A stretch of 64,000 nucleotides of DNA from Caenispirillum salinarum AK4 (GTDB lineage Bacteria; Pseudomonadota; Alphaproteobacteria; Rhodospirillales; Rhodospirillaceae): NCBI RefSeq assembly GCF_000315795.1, contig NZ_ANHY01000006.1, positions 1 to 64,000 on the forward strand, in the 5' to 3' direction. Of the stretch, positions 46,961 to 56,719 are shown in pieces. The position numbers and the translations under genes were made by a program. Each line of letters opens with the position of its first letter. Within the stretch, counting starts at the first letter, position 1. The notes under the pieces were generated by a model, which was not told where the DNA came from, searched no databases, and saw nothing but the letters and a program-made list of their open reading frames with translations.

Positions 46961-47935
46961 ATGATCATTCGCTCCGTCATCGCCGGCTGCGGCTCCTATC
47001 TGCCGCAGAGGGTCGTCACGAACGAGGAACTGGCGCAAAAGGTCGACACCACCGACGCGTGGATCGTCGAGCGCACCGGCATCCGTTCGCGACACATCGC
47101 CGCCGATGGCGAGACGACGGCGGACCTGGCGACTCATGCCGCCCGCGCGGCCCTGGCGCATGCCGGGATCGATGCCAAGGACGTGGACCTGATCGTCCTG
47201 GCGACCGCGACGCCCGACAACACCTTTCCCGCCACCGCCAGCAAGGTGCAGGCGCGCCTTGGGTGTCTGGGCTCGCCGGCCTTCGACATCCAGGCGGTGT
47301 GCTCGGGTTTCGTCTACGCCCTGACCACCGCCGACAATTTCATCAAGGCGGGCCAGGCGAAGTGTGCGCTGGTCATCGGCGCGGAAACCTTCAGCCGCAT
47401 CCTGGACTGGAACGACCGCGGGACCTGCGTGCTGTTCGGCGACGGTGCCGGCGCGGTGGTCCTGCGGGCGGAGGAAGGCGAGGGCGCCAACACCGACCGT
47501 GGCATCCTGTCCACCCACCTGCACTGCGACGGCACGCAGCATGACCTGCTGTACGTCGACGGCGGCCCGTCGTCTACGCAGACCGTCGGCCACCTCCGCA
47601 TGACCGGCAAGGAGGTCTTCCGCCACGCCGTCGTCAATCTGGCGCAGGTGGTGCAGGAGGCCATCGAGGCCAACGGCATCGAGGCCCACGACATCGACTG
47701 GTTGGTTCCCCACCAGGCCAACAAGCGCATCATCGACGGCACGGCGCGCAAGCTGCGCATGGACCCCGACCGGGTCGTGGTCACCGTCGACCACCACGCC
47801 AACACCTCGGCCGCCTCCATCCCGCTGGCCTTCGACGAGGCGGTGAAGGACGGGCGAATCCGGCCCGGCCACCTGGTCCTGCTGGAGGCCATGGGCGGCG
47901 GCTTCACCTGGGGCTCGGCGCTGGTTCGGATGTAA
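46961..47935 (+). CDS. fabH: Beta-ketoacyl-ACP synthase III
   Basis: The 324-aa enzyme starts fatty-acid synthesis by condensing acetyl-CoA with malonyl-ACP. The Cys-His-Asn triad is seen in [21 protein letters not shown] and [10 protein letters not shown]. The N-terminus [19 protein letters not shown] is typical. The start at 46961 is fixed by the family N-terminus; the longer open frame overlaps plsX. Confidence 0.97.
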   Translation: MIIRSVIAGCGSYLPQRVVTNEELAQKVDTTDAWIVERTGIRSRHIAADGETTADLATHAARAALAHAGIDAKDVDLIVLATATPDNTFPATASKVQARLGCLGSPAFDIQAVCSGFVYALTTADNFIKAGQAKCALVIGAETFSRILDWNDRGTCVLFGDGAGAVVLRAEEGEGANTDRGILSTHLHCDGTQHDLLYVDGGPSSTQTVGHLRMTGKEVFRHAVVNLAQVVQEAIEANGIEAHDIDWLVPHQANKRIIDGTARKLRMDPDRVVVTVDHHANTSAASIPLAFDEAVKDGRIRPGHLVLLEAMGGGFTWGSALVRM

Positions 47936-47939
47936 GACA

Positions 47940-47973
47940 AAGGGGCGGAACCACATGGTTTCCGCCCCTTTTT
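47940..47973 (+). terminator. Terminator after fabH
   Basis: AAGGGGCGGAA pairs with TTCCGCCCCTT around a 9-nt loop and runs into TTTTT. Confidence 0.9.
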
Positions 47974-48100
47974 CGGTAACATCCACCCCTTTTTCTCCGC
48001 CTTCCGGGTGGATAAAGATCAACCCGCAAGATGTTGATATTGACGCATTTCCCAAAGCGTGCTTCCGTTTAGGGGAGACACAGGGAAGTGGGGCGAAGCC

Positions 48101-48421
48101 ATGTCCGGAAGAACCATTACCCGCGCGCAGTTGAGCGAACGCGTCTACGAGGAAGTGGGCCTGTCGCGGAACGAATCCGCCGAGCTTCTGGAGATGGTGC
48201 TCGACGAGATCTCGACCGCCCTGTCGGAGGGCGAGGCCGTGAAGATTTCGTCCTTCGGCAGCTTTTCCGTCCGCCAGAAGGGCGAGCGCATCGGCCGCAA
48301 CCCCAAGACCGGCGAGGAGGTTCCCATCCTGCCGCGCAAGGTCCTGGTCTTCCGGCCGTCGCAGCTTCTGAAAAGCCAGATCAACGACAGCGCCAAGAAC
48401 GGTTCCGGCCAGCATCACTGA
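48101..48421 (+). CDS. ihfA: Integration host factor alpha subunit
   Basis: The 106-aa DNA-bending protein shows [21 protein letters not shown] and the DNA-contact arm [25 protein letters not shown]. The start at MSGRT (48101) is the family N-terminus. IHF would also help loop the NifA-bound DNA at sigma-54 promoters such as that of nifB. The ihfA-merR order is conserved. Confidence 0.97.
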   Translation: MSGRTITRAQLSERVYEEVGLSRNESAELLEMVLDEISTALSEGEAVKISSFGSFSVRQKGERIGRNPKTGEEVPILPRKVLVFRPSQLLKSQINDSAKNGSGQHH

Positions 48422-48468
48422 CTGGGCGACGGAGCCGGCGCCGGCGCGTCACGAGAAGGACCGATTAG

Positions 48469-49092
48469 ATGACCGAGTCGACGGACGCGCGCCGCAACGG
48501 GGCGAAGTCCGAATCCGCCTTTCGCACCATCAGCGAGGTGGCTTCCGACCTGGACGTTCCGCAGCATGTCCTGCGGTTCTGGGAAACCAAGTTCACCCAG
48601 ATCCGTCCCATGAAGCGCGGCGGCGGCCGGCGCTACTACCGGCCCGAGGACGTGGTCCTGCTGCGCCGCATTCGGGCGCTGCTCTACGATGACGGCCTGA
48701 CCATCAAGGGCGTGCAGAAGCTGTTGCGGGAAAAGGGCGTCAAGGCGCTCATGGCCGACGAGCAGCCCCTGCCGGCGACGCTTGAGAAGGTGGAGGCCGC
48801 CGCCGAGGCCCGGCAGCAGGCCGGCGAGGCGCCGAAGGAGGAGCAGGCGCCCGACAGTGCCACGCAGGCCGACGACCGGTCCCCGCGTCTGCCGTTCGCG
48901 GCGGCGCCGGAGCCCGAGGGCGAACACCCGGCCCCGGCTGCCGAGGCCGGTCCCGCGCCCGAGCCGGAGGTGGCGCCGGGGCGTCCGCCGCTCAGCGCCG
49001 AAGACCGCCGCGAGCTGGAGGCGGCACTGGCTGAGCTGGTCGGCCTGCGGGATGAGCTGCAGGCTGAACTGCGGCGTCAGGAAGCGGCCTGA
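48469..49092 (+). CDS. MerR family transcriptional regulator
   Basis: The 207-aa protein has an N-terminal winged-helix MerR domain (about 20-85: [43 protein letters not shown]), then a low-complexity Pro/Ala/Glu linker and a short Glu/Arg-rich C-terminal helix that could dimerise. The usual effector cysteines of metal-sensing MerR proteins are absent. This is the conserved MerR that follows ihfA in alphaproteobacteria; its target is not known to me. Confidence 0.9.
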   Translation: MTESTDARRNGAKSESAFRTISEVASDLDVPQHVLRFWETKFTQIRPMKRGGGRRYYRPEDVVLLRRIRALLYDDGLTIKGVQKLLREKGVKALMADEQPLPATLEKVEAAAEARQQAGEAPKEEQAPDSATQADDRSPRLPFAAAPEPEGEHPAPAAEAGPAPEPEVAPGRPPLSAEDRRELEAALAELVGLRDELQAELRRQEAA

Positions 49093-49106
49093 AGGTATTG
49101 AAACAC

Positions 49107-49136
49107 AGGGGGTTTCGCGAAACGGCGAAGCCCCCT
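49107..49136 (+). terminator. Terminator after the merR-type gene
   Basis: AGGGGG-T-TTCGC and GCGAA-G-CCCCCT form an 11-bp stem plus one wobble pair around a 6-nt loop, 15 bp after the stop. Confidence 0.75.
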
Positions 49137-49156
49137 AAATTTCTTCAAACAAGGCG

Positions 49157-49185
49157 TTGCCAAGCGGCAGGGGTGCCGCTATAGT
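49157..49185 (+). promoter_or_regulatory. tRNA-Pro promoter
   Basis: TTGCCA and TATAGT, each five of six consensus bases, are spaced by 17 bp and end 41 bp before the tRNA. Confidence 0.8.
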
Positions 49186-49226
49186 GCGCGCCTCTTCAGG
49201 GGGCTCCCTGAAGCGAGACTTGGTCC

Positions 49227-49303
<77 letters not shown>

Positions 49304-49339
49304 CGTTTCGACGACAGCTGAGTGTTTTCGCACTCGACC

Positions 49340-49368
49340 CGAAGGGCGTCCGCACAGGGCGCCCTTCG
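49340..49368 (+). terminator. Hairpin after the tRNA
   Basis: CGAAGGGCG pairs with CGCCCTTCG across 11 nt, 36 bp after the CCA end; no strong T run follows. Confidence 0.6.
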
Positions 49369-49392
49369 TCGTCGTTGGTGCCTTGGGATGAA

Positions 49393-49641
49393 ATGGGTGT
49401 GCTGATGATGGTACTGCTGCTTCTGCTCGCGGCCGTGTGGGCCGGTGTTTTCGCCATCGCGCGCCTGGTGGCGCCGACGGCGGTGTCCGCCCTTGGGGCG
49501 TCCGCCTTCGTCGCCTTCCTGGGCGGGCGGGTGGCTGCCGCCGACTATGGCCTGTGGTGGGGCGACATGCTGACTGCTGTCGCCGCCGCCGGCATCCTGG
49601 CCTTCCTCGCCGTGACGGTGCGGAGCCGGCTGCGCGGCTGA
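49393..49641 (+). CDS. Small hydrophobic membrane protein, 82 aa
   Basis: Starting at MGVLMMVLLLLLAAVWAG (49393), the protein has three hydrophobic stretches (about 4-22, 25-42 and 55-72) and a basic end (RSRLRG). The frame is open upstream through the tRNA, but that part cannot be coding. I do not recognise a family. A terminator follows. A start at the second Met pair (49405) is possible. Confidence 0.5.
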   Translation: MGVLMMVLLLLLAAVWAGVFAIARLVAPTAVSALGASAFVAFLGGRVAAADYGLWWGDMLTAVAAAGILAFLAVTVRSRLRG

Positions 49642-49676
49642 CCGATGGCCCGGCAGCGGGCAAAGACGATGGAGAA

Positions 49677-49703
49677 GGGCGTCCCGCCGGGGCGCCCTTT
49701 TTT
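49677..49703 (+). terminator. Terminator after the small membrane protein gene
   Basis: GGGCGTCCC and GGGGCGCCC form a near-perfect stem with a short loop followed by six T residues. Confidence 0.8.
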
Positions 49704-49771
49704 CATTGGTCCGGCCGGCCGTGCCGGGGGTAGAACGGACCCACCCGCCGTCAGCCCCTCCGGAGCCCGCC

Positions 49772-50851
49772 ATGCCCGCCCTTTACGCCGCCATCACGCC
49801 CCACGGGTACGGCCATGGGGCCATCACCGTGCAAGTCCTTTCGGCGCTGGCCGAAGCTGTTCCCGGTCTGCGCCTGGGAGTGGCCGGAGGACCGCCCGAG
49901 CCGTGGGTGCGGGCTCGGCTGCCCGTGCGGCCCGAACTGCACGACAGGGCCATCGCCGACCCGGGCATGGTCAACAGCGACCCCAACACGGTCGATCCCG
50001 AGGCCAGCCTGGTCCGCTACCAGGACCTGTTCCAGCGGTTCGAGGCCGTCGTCGCCGAGGAGATGGACCGCCAGCGGGCCTTCGCGCCGGACCTGGTGGT
50101 CTCCAATGTCGGCTTCGTTCCGGTGGAGGCGGCGCGACGGCTGGGCATTCCGACCGTCGGGCTGGCCCCGTTCCACTGGGGGCAGATCTTCGGCACCTAC
50201 TGCGGCGACATGCCCGGCGGCCGCAGCATCCAAGAGCGGCTTGAGGCGATCTATTCCGCCTGCGACCTGTTTCTTGCCACCACGCCCTTCGTGCCCATGG
50301 CGAAAGGCATTCCGGCGCGCGCCGTGGGTCCGATCTGCGCCCGCGCGGCGCCGCGACGGGCGGCGCTCGAGGCGGCTCTGGGCGTCGCGGAGGGGACTCG
50401 GCTGGCGCTGATCACCATGGGCGGCGTCGGCGGGCCCCTGCCCGTAGAGGCGTGGCCGCGGTTCCCCGGATGGCGGTTGATCCACCGCGGGCCGGACACC
50501 TGCGCCGGGCATCCCGACATGGTGCAGGGCGACCATCTTCCGTTCACGTTTCCCGAACTCGTGGCATCCGTCGACGCCGTCGTGACCAAGCCGGGGTACG
50601 GAACGGTCACGGAATGTGCCTGCGCCGGCACGCCCCTTCTGTACCGCTCCCGCAACGACTGGCCGGAAACGCCGCACATGATGGGGTGGGCCGCCCGCCA
50701 TGTGGCGGTGGAGGAGATCTACGATGACGCCTTCCGGACCGGTGCCTTCGCCGAAAAACTACAGGCGGTGTTGCAGGCGCCGCGACCGGTGCCGGCCCAA
50801 CCGACGGGGGTGGCAGAGGCCGTGGACCTGCTGCGGCTTTACCTGTCGTAG
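49772..50851 (+). CDS. GT-B-fold glycosyltransferase-like protein
   Basis: The 359-aa protein begins with HGYGHGAITVQVLSAL, the glycine-rich loop of MurG-like GT-B enzymes, and has VVSNVGFVPVEAARRLGIPTVGL in the N-domain. The C-domain carries VDAVVTKPGYGTVTECACAGTPLLYRSR, the usual sugar-nucleotide site of this fold. The acceptor and donor are unknown. The start at 49772 is preceded by CCGGAG. Its end overlaps the convergent 113-aa gene by 13 bp. Confidence 0.78.
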   Translation: MPALYAAITPHGYGHGAITVQVLSALAEAVPGLRLGVAGGPPEPWVRARLPVRPELHDRAIADPGMVNSDPNTVDPEASLVRYQDLFQRFEAVVAEEMDRQRAFAPDLVVSNVGFVPVEAARRLGIPTVGLAPFHWGQIFGTYCGDMPGGRSIQERLEAIYSACDLFLATTPFVPMAKGIPARAVGPICARAAPRRAALEAALGVAEGTRLALITMGGVGGPLPVEAWPRFPGWRLIHRGPDTCAGHPDMVQGDHLPFTFPELVASVDAVVTKPGYGTVTECACAGTPLLYRSRNDWPETPHMMGWAARHVAVEEIYDDAFRTGAFAEKLQAVLQAPRPVPAQPTGVAEAVDLLRLYLS

Positions 50852-51180
50852 AAGTCGTCCGGCGCGGCTTCGGGCGGGGTTCCGGCGGCGCGGACCGATG
50901 CGCGGCCGAGCGGGGTCAGCTTGCAGACCAGCCAGTCGGGCTTGAGCGGGTTGGCGAACCACGGCTCGGCCAGGCCTTTGTCGATGCATCGGCGGATCAT
51001 GGCGGCGTTGACCTTGCGTCCGTTGCGGTCGAACAACGGAAGCTTGCCGCCCGGCTGCGCCAGGCCGCGCGCCAGCCAGCGATGCTGCGCCGCTGTCAAG
51101 GCGACCGGAGTCGGAGCGTCTTCATTGGCTGAAGCGTTGACCTTAACACCCTGATCACTCACCATTTTCCCAGACCCCAT
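50839..51180 (-). CDS. Hypothetical protein, 113 aa, possible winged helix
   Basis: The protein has a compact basic core, LTAAQHRWLARGLAQPGGKLPLFDRNGRKVNAAMIRRCIDKGLAEPW, followed by CKLTPLGRASVRA, a pattern reminiscent of winged-helix proteins where 'LTxxG' ends the recognition unit. No family name comes to mind. It overlaps the glycosyltransferase gene tail-to-tail by 13 bp and is divergent from cutA. The true start may be Met6. Confidence 0.55.
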   Translation of the reverse strand: MGSGKMVSDQGVKVNASANEDAPTPVALTAAQHRWLARGLAQPGGKLPLFDRNGRKVNAAMIRRCIDKGLAEPWFANPLKPDWLVCKLTPLGRASVRAAGTPPEAAPDDFYDR

Positions 51181-51244
51181 CGGCGTGCGTCCCCCTCAAG
51201 CCGGGCATCGCGCCGGAGTCTATGGGCAGGAGGGAGAGGAGTCC

Positions 51245-51592
51245 ATGTCGAGGCCCGTACTCATCTATATGACCGCCGGTTCCACCGAGGAGGCCAAGAA
51301 GGTCGGCCGGGTTCTGGTGGAGGAACGGCTGGCCGCCTGCGTCAACATCCTGGGCGGCATGACGTCCCTGTACTGGTGGGACGACGCCGTGCAGGAGGAC
51401 GACGAGGTCGCCTTCATCGCCAAGACCCGCCAGGGCATGGTCGACGACGTCATCGCGCGGGTGAAGGAGGTCCATTCCTACGACTGCCCTTGCGTCGTCT
51501 CCATTTCCATCGACGACGGCAATGCCGATTTCCTGCAGTGGATCCAGGAAATGACCTCGCAGTTCCCCGGCCACTCGAGCACGGGGCGCTGA
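51245..51592 (+). CDS. cutA: CutA divalent-ion tolerance protein
   Basis: The 115-aa trimeric protein shows YMTAGSTEEAKKVGRVLVEERLAACVNIL, SLYWWDDAVQEDDEVAFIAKTR and VKEVHSYDCPCVVSISI, the complete CutA signature. It has been linked to copper tolerance; its real role is uncertain. GGAGAGGAG precedes the ATG at 51245. Confidence 0.94.
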   Translation: MSRPVLIYMTAGSTEEAKKVGRVLVEERLAACVNILGGMTSLYWWDDAVQEDDEVAFIAKTRQGMVDDVIARVKEVHSYDCPCVVSISIDDGNADFLQWIQEMTSQFPGHSSTGR

Positions 51593-51600
51593 GGCCGGGC

Positions 51601-53103
51601 TCAGGCGTCCTGCGGCAGGTCGGTGCGCCGGCAGTCCACGGTGAAGCAGCTGCCGTGGTCGACGCGCGAGTTGACGAACACCCGGTGGCCGAGCAGGCGG
51701 CACAGGCGCTCCACGATCGCGAGGCCCAGACCCAGGCCTTCGCTGCGGTCGTGCGCCTTGGTGCCGACCTGCACGAACTCCTGCCAGATGCGGTTGAGGT
51801 CGTTGGTTTCCATGCCGACGCCGCTGTCGACCACCTGCAGCCACACCCGGTCGCCGCGCACGCGGGCGCCCAGCACCACGCCGCCGGCATCGGTGTAGCG
51901 GAGCGCGTTGCCGACCAGGTTGCGCAGCACGCGCTCCAGCAGGATCGGGTCGCTTTCCACCGCCACGTCGGGCGCCACCACATTCAGGCGAAGGTCCCGG
52001 TCGAGCGCCTGTGGTCCGAACTCGGCCGCCAGGCCGTCGAGCAGGGCGCGCACCGGCACCGGCTGGAAACTGGGCGTCACCGTGCCGGCCTCCAGCTTCG
52101 AGACGTCGAGCACCGACCGCACCAGATGGCGCAGGGAGTCCTGGGTGCGCCGCAACTCCGCAAGCAGCGACTCGCCGCGGGTGGACAACGGCTCGGCCGC
52201 CAGCAGGCCGGCGAACATCTCCGCCGCCTGCAGGGGCTGGAGCATGTCGTGACCGGCTGCCGCCAGGAACTTTGACTTGGCCTGATTGGCCTTGTCGGCG
52301 TCGGCCTTGGCGTCCGCCAGATCGCGTGTGCGCGCCGCGACGCGCTGTTCCAGCGTCTCGTTGGCGCGGCGCAAATGCTCGGCCATGCGCTCGATGTGGT
52401 CGAACTGGGTCTGCGTGCGCTGGACCATGGGGCGGAAGATCAGCAACGCCTCCAGCAGGATGGTCAGCAGGGTCAGGGTGACCACCGCAATCTCTAGCCG
52501 TCGCAGGGTTTCGTAGGCTTCCTCGCCGTCCAACTGATACTGAAGCACCACTTGGTCCAAGGACTCGAGAAGGGGACCGGGACCTTGGGTCAGGATGTAG
52601 GCGACCGCCGGATGGTCCGGCGTCAGGTCCTCGGGCGCGGCGTCGACCACCTGTTCGGCGGCATTGATGTAACGCAGCACACGCTGGTGAAGAGACGGCT
52701 CGCCGGAAAAATACAGGGCCGAGATCGCGGGGCTGGTGGGGCCGGGGACGTCCAGGACCTCGCTGCCGTAGGCCAGGCCGTGGTGGGCGCGGCGGAAGGT
52801 TTCAATCGCTTCGGCCAGGTCCGCCACGCATTCGGTGCGGGGGCGGCGGCATTCGTCATCGGCCAGCGAATCCGCGTAGAGCGCGATTCGCTGGCTGAGC
52901 ATGCGCTGCCGGCCGGAGATGTTCACCACCGCCAAAGTCCTGTCATAGGCCGCCGCCATGGCCTGAAAGGCCGCCAGACCCGACACCGCCAGCAGGGCCA
53001 CCGCCGCCAGGGCCAGCACGTAGCGGCGCGTCATCCAGGAAGAGGGTCGGTCCGAAGGTACTGTATTAGAGCGAATGGTTTCTCGGCGCGGTTGGGAGGT
53101 CAT
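51601..53103 (-). CDS. NarX/PilJ-type sensor histidine kinase beside the nap operon
   Basis: The 500-aa kinase has helix 1 (about 27-50), a periplasmic PilJ/NarX-type domain with NISGRQRMLSQRIALYADSL (about 61-80; this corresponds to the nitrate-binding P-box of NarX/NarQ), helix 2 (about 203-226), a coiled coil, and a transmitter with FLAAAGHDMLQPLQAAEMF (H box), LRNLVGNALRYT (N) and GLGLGLAIVERLC (G2). There is no receiver domain and no adjacent regulator. Its divergence from napF makes nitrate or nitrite sensing for nap control the natural inference. Confidence 0.85.
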   Translation of the reverse strand: MTSQPRRETIRSNTVPSDRPSSWMTRRYVLALAAVALLAVSGLAAFQAMAAAYDRTLAVVNISGRQRMLSQRIALYADSLADDECRRPRTECVADLAEAIETFRRAHHGLAYGSEVLDVPGPTSPAISALYFSGEPSLHQRVLRYINAAEQVVDAAPEDLTPDHPAVAYILTQGPGPLLESLDQVVLQYQLDGEEAYETLRRLEIAVVTLTLLTILLEALLIFRPMVQRTQTQFDHIERMAEHLRRANETLEQRVAARTRDLADAKADADKANQAKSKFLAAAGHDMLQPLQAAEMFAGLLAAEPLSTRGESLLAELRRTQDSLRHLVRSVLDVSKLEAGTVTPSFQPVPVRALLDGLAAEFGPQALDRDLRLNVVAPDVAVESDPILLERVLRNLVGNALRYTDAGGVVLGARVRGDRVWLQVVDSGVGMETNDLNRIWQEFVQVGTKAHDRSEGLGLGLAIVERLCRLLGHRVFVNSRVDHGSCFTVDCRRTDLPQDA

Positions 53104-53288
53104 GGTGCTCTCTTGACTGAGGTGAAACCGCTGTAACCCAACGGCTTCGGCGGAAATGGCGGCTAAGTCCTTGAAAACTGCAATCCCGAGCGGCGCGGTA
53201 GGACGAAAATCCGAGCAATCCCCTCAGTTGATATGCGGACTTTTCGGCAGTACAAAGGTGCCATAAACGCTTTGTGCCGGAGGCCGTC

Positions 53289-53813
53289 ATGGCCGCAACC
53301 AATACCGCAGTATCAGACCAGAAGGTGACCCGCCGGGGCCTGTTCCGCCGTTTGGCCGGGGCACGCACCGTCGAGGCCGTACGGCCGCCGGGCGCCCTGC
53401 CTGAACGGCGGTTCCTGGACGCCTGCAGCGGCTGCGGTGACTGCGCCGATGCCTGCCCGACCGGCGTCATTGTCATGGCCTCTGGCGTGCCGGAAGTCAA
53501 TTTTTCCAAGGCCGGTTGTGAGTTCTGCGGCGCCTGCGCCGATGCCTGCCGCCCCGGCGCCATCCGCCCCGCGTCCGAGGCCGCGCCAGGCCCCGCCTGG
53601 ACGCACGGCATCGCGATCGGCGCCGGCTGCCTTTCGGCGGCGGGCGTGGTCTGCCGCGTGTGCGGCGAGCAGTGCGAGGCCGGCGCCATCCGTTTCCGTC
53701 TTTCCGTCGGCGGCCGCTCGAGCCCTGAGCTGGACCCCGACCTTTGCACCGGTTGCGGTGCCTGCGTCGGGCCGTGCCCGGCGGGGGCCGTCGCCGTGAC
53801 CTTCGCCGCCTGA
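53289..53813 (+). CDS. napF: NapF ferredoxin-type protein
   Basis: The 174-aa cytoplasmic protein has four-cysteine motifs for several [4Fe-4S] clusters: CSGCGDCADACPTG, CEFCGACADACRPG and CTGCGACVGPCPAG, plus CRVCGEQCEAG. The N-terminus has VTRRGLFRRL, as usual in NapF. NapF helps mature or reductively activate NapA in the cytoplasm. The start at 53289 has CGGAGG five bases upstream. First gene of napFDAGHBC. Confidence 0.93.
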   Translation: MAATNTAVSDQKVTRRGLFRRLAGARTVEAVRPPGALPERRFLDACSGCGDCADACPTGVIVMASGVPEVNFSKAGCEFCGACADACRPGAIRPASEAAPGPAWTHGIAIGAGCLSAAGVVCRVCGEQCEAGAIRFRLSVGGRSSPELDPDLCTGCGACVGPCPAGAVAVTFAA

Positions 53814-53829
53814 GGAGGGGACGCGACCC

Positions 53830-54150
53830 ATGCGCACGGGACGCTTTGAACGCACCGAACGCGAGGCGCCGCCGCTGAACGCGGCGCTCGTCAACATTTG
53901 CGGGCTGCTGGTGCACGCCCGCCCGGACCGCAGCGCGGCCCTGTCGGAGCGCCTGGGCGCGACGACGGGCTGCGAGGTCCATGCCGCCACCGACGACGGC
54001 CGCCTGGTCGTCGTGGTGGAGGATACGGAGGAGGCCAGCGCGCTGGACCGCATCCGTCAGATCAACGACTGGGACGGGGTGGCGGCGTCCTCCCTCGTCT
54101 TCCATCACTTCGAGGACGCCAAGGCCCTGGAAGGGGAGATCGAGGCATGA
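53830..54150 (+). CDS. napD: NapD, chaperone for NapA
   Basis: The 106-aa protein contains [21 protein letters not shown] and [21 protein letters not shown], typical of NapD, which binds the NapA Tat signal peptide and coordinates cofactor insertion with export. Its stop overlaps the napA start by four bases. Confidence 0.93.
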   Translation: MRTGRFERTEREAPPLNAALVNICGLLVHARPDRSAALSERLGATTGCEVHAATDDGRLVVVVEDTEEASALDRIRQINDWDGVAASSLVFHHFEDAKALEGEIEA

Positions 54151-56636
54151 AGACCACCCGCCGCACGTTCATCAAGGCCAACGCCGCCGCCGCCACCGCC
54201 GCCGTGGCGGGCGTCAGCCTTCCCGCCGGGGCCGCCAAGGCCGCCGCCGGCACCTCCGACATCAAGTGGGACAAGGGCGTCTGCCGCTTCTGCGGCACCG
54301 GCTGCGGCGTGCTGATCGGCACCAAGGACGACCGCATCGTCGCCACCCAGGGCGACCCGGATGCACCCGTCAACAAGGGCCTGAACTGCATCAAGGGCTA
54401 CTTCCTGTCCAAGATCATGTACGGCAAGGACCGGCTGACCCAGCCCATGCTGCGCAAGTCGGGCGGCGTCTACGACAAGGAAGGCGACTTCGAGCCCGTG
54501 TCGTGGGACGAGGCCTTCGACATCATGGCCGAGAAGTGGAAGCAGGCCCTGAAGGATAAGGGTCCGACGGCCATCGGCATGTTCGGCTCCGGCCAGTGGA
54601 CGGTGTGGGAAGGCTATGCCGCCGCCAAGCTGTTCAAGGCCGGCTTCCGCTCCAACAACATCGATCCCAACGCCCGCCACTGCATGGCGTCGGCCGTCGC
54701 CGGCTTCATGCGCACCTTCGGCATCGACGAGCCCATGGGCTGCTATGACGACCTGGAGCACGCCGACGCCTTCGTGCTGTGGGGCTCCAACATGGCGGAG
54801 ATGCACCCCATCCTGTGGTCGCGCCTGACCGACCGCCGCCTGACGCACTCGGGCTGTCAGGTCGCCGTGCTGTCGACCTTCGAGCACCGCTGCTTCGAAC
54901 TGGCCGACCTGCCGATGCTGTTCAAGCCGCATTCGGACCTGGCGATCCTCAACTTCATCGCCAACTACATCATCCAGAACGACGCGGTGAACTGGGACTT
55001 CGTCAACGCCCACACCAACTTCCGCAAGGGCGCCACGGACATCGGGTACGGCCTGCGCCCCGAACACCCGCTGGAGCAGGCCGCCGCCAACGCTGACAAG
55101 GCGGGCGCCTCCGATCCCATCGACTTCGAGACCTTCAAGGCCTTCGTCGCCGACTACACGGTGGAGAAGACCGCCGAGATCTCGGGCGTGCCTGAAAAGG
55201 ACCTGATCGCGCTGGCCAAGCTGTACGCCGATCCGTCCAAGAAGGTCGTGTCCTACTGGACCATGGGCTTCAACCAGCACACCCGCGGCACCTGGGCCAA
55301 CAACCTCGTCTACAACATCCACCTTCTGACCGGTAAGATCAGCGAGCCCGGCAACGGCCCGTTCTCCCTGACCGGCCAGCCGTCGGCCTGCGGCACCGCG
55401 CGCGAGGTCGGCACCTTCGCCCACCGCCTGCCGGCCGACATGGTGGTCATGAACCCCGACCACCGCGCCTACGCCGAAAAGGTCTGGAAGCTGCCCACCG
55501 GCCTGATCCCGGAAAAGCCCGGCTACCACGCCGTGTTGCAGAACCGCATGCTCAAGGACGGCAAGCTCAACGCCTACTGGGTCCAGTGCAACAATAACAT
55601 GCAGGCGGCGCCCAACCTGAACGAGGAGACCTATCCGGGCTACCGCAACCCCGAGAACTTCATCGTGGTCTCGGACCCGTACCCGACGGTCACCGCCCTG
55701 TCCGCCGACCTGATCCTGCCCACCGCCATGTGGGCGGAGAAGGAAGGCGCCTACGGCAACGCCGAGCGCCGCACCCAGTTCTGGCGCCAGCAGGTCAGCC
55801 CGCCGAACGGCGCCAAGTCCGACCTTTGGCAGCTGGTGGAATTCTCCAAGCGCTTCACCACCGACGAGGTGTGGCCGGCCGAGATGCTGGACGCCAACCC
55901 GCAGTACCGCGGCAAGACGCTCTACGACGTGCTGTACGCCAACGGCCAGGTGGACGCCTACCCGCTGACGGAACTGGCCGACGACCAGCTCAACGACGAG
56001 GCCCGCGACTTCGGCTTCTACATCCAGAAGGGCCTGTTCGAGGAATACGCCATCTTCGGCCGCGGCAAGGCTCACGACCTGGCGCCCTTCGAGATGTACC
56101 ACCAGTCGCGCGGCCTGCGCTGGCCGGTGGTGGACGACCAGGAAACCCTGTGGCGCTTCCGCAAGGGCTACGACCCCTACGTCAACGGTGACAAGGAGGT
56201 GGAGTTCTACGGCAAGCCCGACGGCCGCGCGGTGATCTTCGCGCTGCCCTACGAGCCGCCGGCCGAGGTGCCCGACGACGAGTACGACCTGTGGCTGGTG
56301 ACCGGGCGCGTGCTGGAGCACTGGCACTCCGGTTCCATGACCCGACGCGTGCCCGAACTGCATCGGTCCTTCCCCAACGCGGTGCTGTTCATGCATCCGC
56401 TGGACGCCAAGGAACGCGGCCTGCGGCGCGGCCAGCCGGTCGACCTGCAGACCCGGCGCGGCACCGTGACCACAACGGTCGAAACCCGCGGGCGCAACAA
56501 GCCGCCCAAGGGCGTGGTCTACATCCCCTGGTTCGATGAAAGCCAGCTGGTGAACAAGCTCACCCTCGACGCGACCTGCCCGATCTCCAAGGAGACGGAC
56601 TTCAAGAAGGCCGCCTGCCGTGTGGTGAAGGCCTGA
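54147..56636 (+). CDS. napA: Periplasmic nitrate reductase catalytic subunit NapA
   Basis: The 829-aa molybdoenzyme reduces nitrate to nitrite. A Tat signal ([13 protein letters not shown]) is followed by the [4Fe-4S] motif CRFCGTGCG...NCIKG and the Mo-ligating Cys in [13 protein letters not shown] (about 177). Bis-MGD binding signatures include [23 protein letters not shown] and the C-terminal [18 protein letters not shown]. Length and motifs indicate a full, active enzyme. It overlaps napD and is followed by a 9-bp hairpin before napG. Confidence 0.98.
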   Translation: MKTTRRTFIKANAAAATAAVAGVSLPAGAAKAAAGTSDIKWDKGVCRFCGTGCGVLIGTKDDRIVATQGDPDAPVNKGLNCIKGYFLSKIMYGKDRLTQPMLRKSGGVYDKEGDFEPVSWDEAFDIMAEKWKQALKDKGPTAIGMFGSGQWTVWEGYAAAKLFKAGFRSNNIDPNARHCMASAVAGFMRTFGIDEPMGCYDDLEHADAFVLWGSNMAEMHPILWSRLTDRRLTHSGCQVAVLSTFEHRCFELADLPMLFKPHSDLAILNFIANYIIQNDAVNWDFVNAHTNFRKGATDIGYGLRPEHPLEQAAANADKAGASDPIDFETFKAFVADYTVEKTAEISGVPEKDLIALAKLYADPSKKVVSYWTMGFNQHTRGTWANNLVYNIHLLTGKISEPGNGPFSLTGQPSACGTAREVGTFAHRLPADMVVMNPDHRAYAEKVWKLPTGLIPEKPGYHAVLQNRMLKDGKLNAYWVQCNNNMQAAPNLNEETYPGYRNPENFIVVSDPYPTVTALSADLILPTAMWAEKEGAYGNAERRTQFWRQQVSPPNGAKSDLWQLVEFSKRFTTDEVWPAEMLDANPQYRGKTLYDVLYANGQVDAYPLTELADDQLNDEARDFGFYIQKGLFEEYAIFGRGKAHDLAPFEMYHQSRGLRWPVVDDQETLWRFRKGYDPYVNGDKEVEFYGKPDGRAVIFALPYEPPAEVPDDEYDLWLVTGRVLEHWHSGSMTRRVPELHRSFPNAVLFMHPLDAKERGLRRGQPVDLQTRRGTVTTTVETRGRNKPPKGVVYIPWFDESQLVNKLTLDATCPISKETDFKKAACRVVKA

Positions 56637-56658
56637 GCGCAGGTGCGCGGAGAGTGAC

Positions 56659-56693
56659 GGGCGGCGGCCCGGAAGAACCCTGAACCGCCGCCC
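56659..56693 (+). promoter_or_regulatory. Intra-operon hairpin between napA and napG
   Basis: GGGCGGCGG and CCGCCGCCC form a perfect 9-bp stem with a 17-nt loop. Without a T run, it may adjust relative expression by stabilising the napA 3' end or by partial termination. Confidence 0.45.
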
Positions 56694-56719
56694 GCCCCCT
56701 CCCGAGAGGGGACTAAGAG

